Below are positions 1-11,500 of a stretch of DNA of 64,000 nt, piece by piece (within the stretch, counting starts at the first letter, position 1; each line of letters starts with the position of its first letter). The stretch is taken from contig JAVGVS010000023.1 of the NCBI GenBank assembly GCA_032718565.1, positions 957,515 to 1,021,514 on the forward strand, given 5' to 3'. This DNA is from Distichodus sexfasciatus (taxonomy: Eukaryota > Chordata > Actinopteri > Characiformes > Distichodontidae). Below the pieces are notes generated by a model. It had not been told where the DNA came from and ran no database searches. It worked only from the letters and a program-made list of their open reading frames with translations. The translations under genes were made by a program, and so were the position numbers.

Positions 1-1120
1 ATACCAGATGCTCTTCCTGACGCAATCATCCACATTTACTTGGGCTTGGGACCGGCACCAAGACGAAGTTAAATTGGACGCCATAACAGTAATAATGTAC
101 TGCTACGATACTAAACCTGTCACAAGATCGATGACGAAAAAAAGTCTTGGGAAAACAATTTTCACTGTGTTGAGATCACAAGAAAAGTAATTTATGATCT
201 TGACATAACGACAGTTGTTTCCTCAAAAATCATGCCAAGAATCAGTCGACTTTCATTATGTAGACATCAAAAGAAGAAAAATATTGTTATAAAAATTTGT
301 TGCACAGCATCTATCTACTTCCATACCATAACAAACCAGAGGTCTTTCTGTGACTATTACACTCCCACCACCATGTTTCACATCTATAATGACATTGTAA
401 TTACTTAAAAATTCATTTAAAAAACATATTGTGGTTGCTTTTAGAAGTACTTCAGTTCAGTATAGTGCACCTATATATAGGACTGTACTCATGAACACTC
501 ATATTATCAAGTGTAGGAGTTGCCTTACTAACCTCAAGAATGTTCCTGAGGCCTCTGTATTGCGAGATACATGAGCGGCCACTGTTATGAAACGGAAGTG
601 GTGGTTGTGTCATATCAGATGAGAGTTTGCAGATTCATTAAAGTTTTATAACTTTGTAAGCAAGTCCCTGAAGAGTTCAGGAACAACATGTGCAGTTTGC
701 AGCTGTTAATACAGCCGTGTAAAAGTGAATTTATGGCTAAGCGAAGGATGTTTCGATAAAGGAAGAATGTTTCAAACCCTAGAGCTTCTATTTCCCTTGA
801 CGTGACAGAGCAAAAGAAGACAAATGAATGTGCTACTGGAAAACTGAAAAAAAGACCAAAAATGTGCTGGTAAAATCTTTTCAGAGCTTTTTTTCATAGC
901 CTCACCATTGTTAGGAAAAGACTGAGTAAAATGACTAAAAAGTAATGCTAAAAATGTGTTATATTTTAAACAACTGATACGTGTTGGTCAATTTTTTTTT
1001 AAACTTGTCTTAGTATGTTAGCAAATTTTAGTTTTAAAACATCATGTGTCATTAGTTAGTAGCTAGCATAGCTGTTCATAATTTTATGTAAAATTCTCTA
1101 AAGAAACAGTTTTTACCTAT
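1..1120. other. intronic or intergenic DNA, no gene found
   Basis: The stretch is AT-rich with no convincing exon on either strand. The first ~70 bases (TTGGGACCGGCACCAAG) resemble the end of a dispersed fish repeat that I know only by its look. By position this lies inside rapgef5, between the last visible exon and the REM/CDC25 exons beyond the edge. Confidence 0.5.
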
Positions 1121-1121
1121 T

Positions 1122-1612
1122 GAGAGCAACGCATTACAAAAGTACCACAATTACAGTACTGTAGTAGTTTTTGCTGTAACGCTGTAATGAAAGACAGTAC
1201 TAATAAATTTCAGTAATATTATACTTGTTTCTTATTTTAGTTACACGTTACAACACACTTTTAACCCGAAATTTAGTGCTGTTCTGTTTTTATTTACAAA
1301 TCACCAACACCGCGAGGCCTTTGGCACAAGAAAAAATCTGGCAGGTAAAAGAGCTACAGTATTTCCTACAGACTCTATGCCTACAGTCATTTTCCTGTAC
1401 CACATCACCCTGCACTGGATGTAGAATGAACTGCAGTAAACTACATTTTAGCATTTCAGAATGCCAAATCCTACTTCCGCAGTTATTTTGGTGAAAGTAA
1501 CTCAAAAGTAATGCAGGAGTCATGTAACCAATTACAATTAAAAGACAGTAATATTGTAATGTAGCCAATGAATTTGAAATAACTGTAACTAGTAATCCAT
1601 TACCCAACTCTG
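1122..1612. mobile_element. degenerate non-autonomous DNA transposon (hAT-like MITE)
   Basis: The segment starts with a motif like GAGAGCAACGCATTACAAAAG and ends GTAATCCATTACCCAACTCTG. The ends are imperfect inverted copies of the common fish MITE terminus CAGAGTTGGGTAA...GTTAC. The interior repeats 'ttaca' and 'gtaa' runs. The small reading frames inside are not genes. Confidence 0.45.
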
Positions 1613-1614
1613 GA

Positions 1615-2950
1615 CAAGACCAACTGGCCTGACAAGTAGCTTCATTACCATTTTGTCTCACAATAAATGGAAAACCATTACCACATTTGCATTTAATAAA
1701 ATGTGTATTTACATTAGAATCAAATATTGATTTGGGGTTAAGAAAGGTTGGTGATACCCTAATGAAATATTGATTCTGATTACCATAAAATATTACATTT
1801 TATGTTAAACTAAGCATAAATCACCAACAATTTCACACATAACCCATTTAAAAATCTGTCTTGTGGCTACACTGGAACATATTTAAAAGCTTATATTCTT
1901 TTATTTATCTGTTTGCTTTGTCACATCCCAGTAGCAAGAAAATATCTTGGCTTGTGTTAAAACAGTTGACAAATAACAGACTGTGATAAAAGCATACACA
2001 AATATAATTGAAAAAAACTACTTGGGTAGATTTGGAGGTGTGTTTGGCTCCAAGTTTCAGAGTTCCAGCGAAAAGTATTTTTAAACCTAATAGTCGTAAT
2101 ATGTAGTTTGCTTTTTTGTATCGTGCGTCCCTAATGAGAAACAGTTTTTTCCCCCAAGATGTGTTATCGTTAACTATAAATAACTGACTCTGTTTTTCCC
2201 CTCAAACACACACTCACGCACACACACACACACAGACGCAACACACATGCTCACTCATCACCACTTTCCTGTCGTAGTTTCCTTAGTAAATAAACGGGTC
2301 TGATAAGGTCTGTCACAGGACCTGTTTGAGACCCTCCGGAGCAGCTGCCTACAACACTTCCTGTAACTCCCTTACAGCCTCAACAACCATGAGAATAAAC
2401 AGCCCAGACCTTTAGACAGAGTTGAACAATCATACTGCGGTGGCACAGAAGTTGTAGCATGCTTTGATTTTACACTATATAAAGCTTATCCCAGTTAAAA
2501 GTGACACGTTTGCAGCGTGACAGTAACGGAAAAACCATTGAGACGCTTGTTTATTCCTATGCTTTTCTATCACAGCTGCTTTTGTTGTGGTCTTTTACTA
2601 TTTATACTCGTGTTGTTTTCATTCTCAGCATTGTCTAGATGTGCAATTGATGCCCAACACAGCTAATTGGTACACTTTTCCATTTCTCACTGATTTCCCA
2701 GTTACTATTAGTTTGCATCTCCATTGTGTGTTTTTTTATAACCTCTCAAATAATGTGTAAAATTTTGTCTGTTTGCATTTCCACGTTTCAACCAATCAAA
2801 AAGCAGTGGCACTGTCAGTACAGTGGTGTCCCGCTTTTGACCGGGAGTTACGGTGGGGTACAGGATGCTTTATTTACGGTGGAAAAACACCGTAGGTATT
2901 TTTAGGTATGACATGGTTCCAGCACGGTTCTTGGTGCCAGTGAAAATGCG
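1615..2950. other. rapgef5 intron, nothing recognised
   Basis: This is AT-rich sequence with a short CA tract near 2,207-2,236. I see no exon, RNA gene or clear transposon. Confidence 0.5.
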
Positions 2951-2954
2951 CTAT

Positions 2955-4180
2955 GTCCGATATGTCTGATCTAGAACCTGTGTAAGGTGGGGATAATGTG
3001 ATAATATAGTGTGTTTGTCTGATCTGAAAAATGTTTTAAGATGTGTGGACTGTGATGCGGAGTCTATCTGATCCAAAATCTTTTTGAAATGAGGACCAGA
3101 GTGTTTCTGATCTAGGACCGCTATAAGGTTGGGACACTGTTGTACTGTATCTGTCTGATCTGAGGCCTGTTTAAGGTCTATAGACTGTGATGTCAAGTCC
3201 TTCTAAACCAGGACCTGCATAAGGTTGGGAGTATGTGAAGTTCTTCTGTGTCAGTCTGATACGGGGCCTGTGTTTGGTGGATGGACTGTGATGTGCAGTC
3301 TTTCTTATCCAGGACCTGTGTACTGCTGAGACTTTTTTTGTGCTATGACAATGTGTTGATAACGTGATCTTGCACTGTGTCAGTCTGATCTGGTGAGTGG
3401 ACCAAGATGTGAAGTCTGATTCAGGACCTGCTTGTATATGATGATGTACTGGGTCAATCTGATCTGAGCTGATCTGAGAACTGTGTAAGATGGACTGTGA
3501 TGTCATGTCTTACTGATCCAGGACCTTTGTAACTGTTAGAACAATGTGCTGTCTGATCTATGACCTGTGATGTGGGCTGTGATGTTGAATCTGTCTGATC
3601 CAGAACCTGTGTAACATTGGAGAAAGGTGTTGTTGCATATTGTCTGTCTGATCTGAGGCCTGTGTTAGGTGGGTGGACTGGGTGTTGTCCACTCTTTTTG
3701 ATCCAGATGATTTTGAGCTGACTGATCTGATCTCAGTGACCTGGTCCTGTACTATATGTGTGTAGGTGTTACTGCGTTGTATAGTGTGTGCTGTGTCTGT
3801 CTGATCTAGTGTCTTTAAAGATTATACTGTGTAGTGTCTGAGAAAGTCTGATCTGTGCGGTGTGAAAACCCATTATAATATGATTTTGAGGCAGTCTGAT
3901 TTGGCATCTATTTTAATTGTTGTACTGTGATGTTGTGTTGTTTTGCATTGTTTCTGTCTGATATAGCATCTCTACAGGGAGTGCCCAGTGTGATGTACAG
4001 AGCCTGTCTGATCTACGCTGTATGCAGTATGGGTGTATTTTCTTGCTGGGTCTGTCTGATCCAGGGCCTGTGCCAGATGGTGCTGTGTATGTTCTCCTGA
4101 TACCGTCTGATCTCATGTCTGTGCAGCATGGAGGCAGCGAGGAGCTTTTCTGTCTGATCTAGGGCCTGTAATTGTGCTGA
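2955..4180 (+). repeat. strongly diverged minisatellite, period about 50 bp
   Basis: The motif TCTGATCY followed by AGGACCTGTGTAAGGT-like sequence recurs about 25 times. Copies lie near 2964, 3018, 3067, 3106, 3153, 3201, 3254, 3302, 3383 and onward to 4006, 4054, 4107 and 4153. Most spacings are 45-55 bp. Copies have drifted so far that only TGATC and ACCTGTG are constant. All open frames across it are by-products of the repeat. Confidence 0.85.
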
Positions 4181-5450
4181 CGCTGATGAATTATTGAGAT
4201 AGCGTAAAGAGGTTTCCCATGTTTGAAGACCTGCCAAGAGCCTTTGCCCGTCCAGCCCCACCCTCTCCTCTCTAACACAACATCCCTCACACACGGAAAC
4301 ACATGCATACACACAATTTTCACAGTACAACCCAAGCACACGTTTTAAAACGTAAAAGGAACAAGAGCTGTCCCCATCACCGATCCAATAACATGAAATT
4401 AAAAGGGTTGAAGAGAAACATAAACACAGTAAAAACAACGAGAATCACATATGACCAAACACACACTTCCCTGAAAACGGAACACAAAGATCTGTCTCAC
4501 ACTTCTGTGCTTTTTATCTTTTGGCAAGCCGCTGTCTCATTATCTGTGATTCTAACTCATATCAACTGTGTAAGCCACTCAGGAAACAGGAGTGAAATGT
4601 GAGCCGGTGCAGGAAAAATCTCATCTCTGTTTTCTCAGGCCTGGCTGATACCAGAGAACATCTACATTCATTACTACTGGAGACAGTATGAATCCAGTAC
4701 TCAGTGTGGAAATCAGGCAGAGACAGGCAAAACATGGATTAAAAATCCCCAAAAAATCAACAAATCTGATCTGACTCTCGCGCAAATCCAGCCTGGAAAA
4801 TTACACAAACTTACAACACACCATCATTTTATTTTATTTTTTTGGGAAATGATATTTCTTTTAGAAATAAAATCTTTAGAAACATTTTATTTTATTTTAA
4901 GGTTAGTAACTGGTAAAGGAAATAATCTTGGATATGTATTGTTAGATTATAAATATATCAATTATTGATAATCATGACTTTTCTAATTACCAGCCTACTT
5001 ACGGCCATCTTTAAGGTAAATGAGAAGTCACTCTGTATGTCAATGAGCTCTTTCAGTTGTGCAAACAGCGGCATATAAACATCGTGCTAAAAATCTGTAT
5101 AAACTATGATTAAAGTATATGACAGTCCAGGTAATGGGTCCTAATGGGAACCGGCCAAGTTTCCATCATGATTTTGTTGATCCATTACATATTTCATTAT
5201 AGTAAGAAACAGGATGTATAAGGAACGATACGTATGCCATGAAGCCGCAGTCATTTATAATAGATATGGCAGCTTAATGGTGTAGGAATTATTTGTAATA
5301 ACACTCACCACGGAGCATGCTATTTGATCAATTGTAAAAAGGTTGCATGAGTCTGATTGGGATTAAAAGATTCAGATTATGAATGAATGAATTAATTAAT
5401 TAATGTGTTTCTGTGTTTGTGAGTGTGTATGTACTGTGTCCAGTTTTACT
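4181..5450. other. rapgef5 intron, nothing recognised
   Basis: The sequence is unique-looking and AT-rich, with a short GAATGAATTAATTAAT run near 5,380-5,405, probably the worn tail of a SINE. No exon was seen. Confidence 0.45.
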
Positions 5451-5454
5451 GCAC

Positions 5455-5531
5455 CTTTGCTTTGTCTTCAGCTGGTTTTTGTGGTTCTTGTGTGGGACTT
5501 TCTGCTGTGTCTGAACTTTCCTCCTCTGACA
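5455..5531 (-). CDS. rapgef5: candidate rapgef5 exon, acidic linker
   Basis: This 77-nt minus-strand segment enters in phase 1, as the previous exon requires, and leaves in phase 0. It sits between GACTGGTTACAG and a mediocre donor (AAG|GTGCAG). With the carried A it reads MSEEESSDTAESPTQEPQKP and then A-E-D-K-A-K. The composition (Ser, Glu, Thr, Pro) suggests a disordered, phosphorylatable linker. The uninterrupted frame and correct phase support it; the weak donor and absence of a known motif keep it provisional. No later exon was found between 1 and 5,400. Confidence 0.5.
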
Positions 5532-8500
5532 CTGTAACCAGTCAGATCACAGAGAGTTAGACTGACAGCTTTTAACACCAATCACAATAAAGATGGAACA
5601 TACAGTACATGGACTGCACATCAACACAAGTAAACTCCAAACACACACTCCCACAGCCTTACTTGACTTTCGTGCTTTCCGTGCTAGTGCTGCAGCCAGC
5701 TCATTTTGTACCTGTGAAGAAGAACAGAATATATGTATAACAGAACACACTGCACAAATGATATAAATCCAAATAATTGGTAGATAATTTTAATGAGTGG
5801 TATACTTAAAATATATGAAATTATATATTATAGGCATTTTTAGGAAAATACACAATTAAATGTATTAGTCCTTTTATCGCTTTTTATTAGAGAAAACAAA
5901 CAAAAAAAACATTCAAAACCACACATACATAGAGTTAGCAGCACACTGAGCACAGAGCCACCGCCAAGCAAAAGCTTTGCAGCATTTAAGAGAGCGGGAA
6001 CAAGAAAACAAATGTTAAAAATTAAAAAACGCGCTGCAAAAAAGGCCCAAAGCGCCGTGCTAATTAGCTCTCAGCAGCCCTGCCTTAATGGAGAAGGGCT
6101 GTCGACGTTTTTCCACCCAGGACCTCTGGGTCTGCCGAGCGCTGATTTCACTGCGGGAAGCTTTTCTTGATGTGTCTCTGAAACGTTAAAAGCTACAATA
6201 GGCCCGGACGACCCGGTGAGGATGAGTCTCTGAGGAACGCTACGGTACACGGCGCACCGGAAAACTCGGAGGTTAAAAACGCCCTGCTCCCGACCTGCAA
6301 GTGTTTATTCTCGTTCTGTTTTATTTAGCGTGTCTGTTCTTAGGAACAAGCTAAAAAATTTTGCATGGTGATTTTTAGAATAGACATTGCAGCTGACATT
6401 GCCGATTTCTGTAACCATCGGATTTGTGACCCTAGAGGCACTGTTTCCTTAATTTTCTTGTTAAACGAACATAGACTTGCATGACTGCATAAGCTTGACA
6501 TACAGTTTAAAGTGCATATTTATTATGTTTTATAAATAGGCATTAGCGCTGCCGCCTCACAGCGAAAAGGTCCTGGGTTTGAACCCCGGGGACGTCCGTA
6601 GGATCTTTCTGTGTGGAGTTTGCATGCTCTCCCCGTGTTCGCGTGGGTTTCCTCCCACAGTCTGAAGGCGTGCGATATAGGTTAACTGGCGACTCTAAAT
6701 TGGCCCTGTAAGGTGTAAATGTGAGTGTGATTGTGCGGGTGTATGTGCCCTTCAGTGTGTTGGCACCTGTCCAGGGTTGTCACCCACTGCACGCCCATAA
6801 GTTCCTGGGATAGGCTCCGGTCCCCCGCGACCCCAGTTGGGATTAAGCGGTTCAGATAATGAATGAATGAATGAATGAATGAATGAGTGAACAGGCATGT
6901 AAACGGCTACATATTTAATACACGACTCACCTAAACTGTGCTGTCATTGATTATTTTGGCCACAAGGAAGCACCAGTATTAAGTTGTCATTCCCTGTTTT
7001 GTCCATAAGGAGGCAGCACTCTTAAGGCAGTCATCTGCTGTTTTGTCCATAAGGAGGCACCACTATTAAGCCTGTTAAAGCACCTTACGGAGCTAATATG
7101 GATCCACTTCAACCCGCAACAAAATGTTTATAAATTAAAATATAACATTATATATAACAGGAATTCCATAAAATCCCTAAATCTTGCCACTTGCTAAAAT
7201 ATCGTTTTATGGCATTCTGCATGTATCTCACACACACAGACACATGCCAGGTCTAATGCTGCATTTGAGGGCTAATGATTATGGATGCTGATGCATTATC
7301 GTCTGCAAGCAAAAACAGATTTAAATTATTGAGAAATTACCAGCTTGGCTCATTAGTTTTATATAATGGGGATGCCTGCTGGTTACGGAGCTGAAACACA
7401 GGCCGAATAAGACATTTCCCAAACTATTAATCTGAGCACAATACCAACTTTCCCTCAGACATCAGGTCATAGTGCCACTTGATTTAAAAGACAGAGGTTC
7501 CACCTGAGTCGCAATCATTTTTCCTTTAAGTTTTTAACTTAAAACTTAAAACCTAAGGAACATTTCCTTTACATTTGTTTCCAAAACCAAAATGGACGAG
7601 TAATTTTCTGTTTTTCCATTTTGTCTTCAAATAAAAATATTAGAAAAATGGAAAACACAGTCATATTCCATTTCAGAAATGTCTGGAAAAGGTGATTTTT
7701 TTAAATGAAGGAATGAATGATGCATGGATTCCGCTGTGACCCGAATGATATTTTTATTTTATGAAATTTGTGGGAGGTTAATGGCCAGATATTGCTGCTG
7801 GTGGCACATTTATATGCAGGGCATGATGGGGAAGCTGTGGGCGGAGCCTGTGTATGTGTCGCTGCAGGACAGTTGCTAAGGGGAAGATAAGTATGACGGA
7901 TTCTCTCTCTGCCCCAGTGGCATCTAGTGCACAACAAAATGACAGATGGTCCTGATTTGGGTTCAAACGGCAGCCATGAGCTCCCACACACACACACATG
8001 CATCACAGAGGGCCAACCTCCTGGGACTGTGCACACACACATATATGGACCCAAACAGTAAAAAAATCAAGACACTGGGTCAGAGATGTCTTGCACTGGG
8101 CAGTGATCACACACACACACACACATGCATCATAGAGAGACAAGGATTGGCCTTCTGGGCTGCTCAGTCATTATACGCACAAGGACACACACAATGCACA
8201 GAGGGTCACCAGCCTCCTGCCCTAGTCAGTGATCACACACACACACTAACACACACACACCCATACAGGCATCACAGAGAGCCAACGATCTCTTGCATGG
8301 GGCAGTGATCACATACACACACTATATACTGAGAGGGCTAACAATTTTCTACTCTAGACAGTGATCATACACACAAAAGCACACACACACATCAAAGATG
8401 GCCACCTCCTGTACTGGTCAATGATCACACATAAACACACAGATACACACACACACACACACAAGAACACACAGAGGGTCAACAGTCTCTTTCCCTAGAC

Positions 8501-11500
8501 AGTGATCATACACACAAACTCACATATACACACATAGATGCATCATGGAGGGCTAACAACCTCATGTACTGGCGAGTGATCACACACACATGCTCCACAC
8601 ACTCACCGTGGATGTCAGTCTTTCCAGAGCCTTCATCTGAAGAATCTCACTGCAGATATCCCGTTTTCCCTCAGGATCCTCTTCAGGACTGGAAAAACAC
8701 ACACATACACACATAACCTGATTAGCTTTTTCAAAAATTCAAAGAACGCGCTCTCATCTGTAGGTCGTAAACCAAGATGAAGTCTAATAGACCTGGGGAA
8801 ATGTAACTCACAGATTTTGTTGTGTAACGATTAGAGAGTTGACCCCGTGATCAGGAGGTCGCCGGTAGTAAAGTTCCGGACCGGTAAAGGTACTACTGAG
8901 GTACTAATAAAGTAGGGTCCCCAAGCAGTGGTGCCTAAAAGCTGCCCACTGCTTCTTCATGGACAGATGGGATGTCAGATGCAGGGGTCACATTTCATCG
9001 TGGTGCACGCTGCGCTGTGCCGTGTTCACAATGACAAATAATCACTCGCTTAAAATTCACTTAAATCCTCCAGCCAACAGCTCCACTGTATCAAGTAAGG
9101 AAACATAATTGGTTGATTTGAATATGAAAATGAAATTCAGATTGCACTGATGAAATATTTCTCTATATACCACTATATATATTTATATATATGGCCAGTA
9201 CAAATAGAATGTAGCTAATGTAGGTGAATTGGCGACTCTAAATTGGCCCTGTAAGGTGTGACTGTGGGTGTGTGTGTGTGTGTGCGCCCTCAGGTGTGTT
9301 GGCGCCTGACCCGGGTTTGTCCCCGCCTTGCGGATAGGGATAGACAACATGAAATGTGACCTCTGCATTTGACCCACCTGTGAAGGAACAGCTTTTTGGC
9401 AGTGCTTGGGGATGGTACCTTGCTCATGAGTACCTCAGTGGTACCTTTATCAGTCTGAGACTCTCTAACTGTTACGCTACGAACTGCCCCAAACTATTTT
9501 GATAACAGTTTTGACTGTCCCATTAAATTTTTGACCAAATGAATCTTTAATTCAGGATGTTAGGAGGAAAACGTGGCAGGAATTTCACTTTCTGAAGCTG
9601 GACTTTTCCACCGCTGGCTGTTTTTTTAAACGTGCTTATGAGAAAAAGCCTTTTTTTTCAAAAAGCTCCAGCTCTATACTGCCCCCTGCTGATCAAGGGC
9701 CGCAGTGGCACTTCTACCCCAAGCGCTGTCCCAGCCAGCCATTCGTCTCCACTTTGACATTTTGGACACACACTCCCGAGCTCAAGCAGCCGTGAAAATA
9801 TCTCCCGCATCACCAGAAGTAGCCCGTAGAGAACTGGCTACACGAACCGAAAAATGCCCACAAGGACAAAAATTCTAAACACACATCCAGAACACACAAC
9901 ATACACAAGGCTTTCGCTTTATTACCGAGAACCGTGAGCCGAATATAGGCCAGCGAAGTTTGGAAAGTGGGCCAAAGTAGTTTTTGCAACAGTGAGCGCT
10001 GCCATGCTCCATCATCACCCACCGTGATGACCCTTCATCACACGCCCCATCTCCTCTTCCTCATCCTCATCCTTCTCCATTCTTCTCCTGTCTTCTCTAC
10101 ACAAATCTACAGCCTCTGAAAAACCTTCAACTGGAAAGTTTGGGCAATATCTCTGTTTTTGCTTTGTTTTTGAATTTGCTTTGATCCTGAATTCCCACAG
10201 CTAACGCTGATCAGTTTACTTCGCATCAATTTCAATTTGGCTGCTGTCGTAATTTGTGTTCTAGAAACTACTACAGTTCTACAATGTAAATAACGATTTG
10301 ATCTTCAACATAAACTTTGAGTTCAATTTGGCGCCTTAAACTTTCACGTAAAATCAAACCGTATATATCATTAATTTAATTATTTTAAGTCTTGTTTTAG
10401 TTTTATGTTGCTCTCTGTATAAAATCTTTTTGGTGTTTCACTTAGAACTTTAAAATCTTCATAAATGTTATATCTGATTTAAGAAGCTCTATACTGCTGG
10501 AAAGAACTATTTAAAAGTCTTGGACCACCCTTCATTTCTTCATATTTTGCCTCCAAAAAGCCAGACTCTCTTGTGTTTTTAATGTCTTGTATTCTAATGT
10601 ATGTTAAAATAAATCACTGTCTACCTACTGTCTTAATTTCCAAGTTAAATACACAGTAATGAGTGGCGACTCAAGACTACTGCACAGTAGTGTATGCTAC
10701 AGCAAAAATATAGACTGTATTTTAGGTAGCTATTGGTAAAAGATGAAGACAATTTCTACATCATATGTTCTCCTCTCACACTGGTCTGGCCACATATTTA
10801 ACATTTATTTTATTTAACAATATTTTATTTCTAAAAAATCTTCTTGCATATTTCAACCAAGTAATACAAGAACCTGCTGGGACATCAACTGTAGCAAGCA
10901 AAAAAACATGACTGGCGATCTGAACGTGACAGCAAAATTGTCATTAAGATCTCATTAACATGACATTAACTTGATGGAACATTTGTGATGACTGAATTAA
11001 CATTTTTGAAAGAATTAACATGTCTAAATCTTTAACAATTGACAGCATGACTACTTTGGAGTAGTTAATAGAGTAACTGTTAGGGAGGGCACACAAGGCA
11101 TTGCACCCACACGCACACAATCACACTCTCAGTCACACCTTACAGGGCCAATTTCGAGTCATTAGTTAACCAGTTAACCTATTTTGCATGCTTTTGGACT
11201 ATGGTAAGAAAAACGAAGCCCCCAATGGAAATCAATGCGAACACGGGGAGACCCAAGAACTGAACCCAGGACCTTCTTGCGGTAAGGCGGCAGCGCTAAC
11301 CACTGCGCCACTGTGCCACTCCGCCGCCAATAGAAACAAAAATGTTAAATGCACTGCAGACATATTGTGCATTCACACTCACTGTGTTAAAAATGTATAC
11401 ACAAAATGTCATCCTGAAGTAATGTTTGAGACGCATACAGGAGGCAGATTTAAGTAGCGACTCCCACGCTGAAGCTGGGGAAACTGGCGACGGCATGGAT

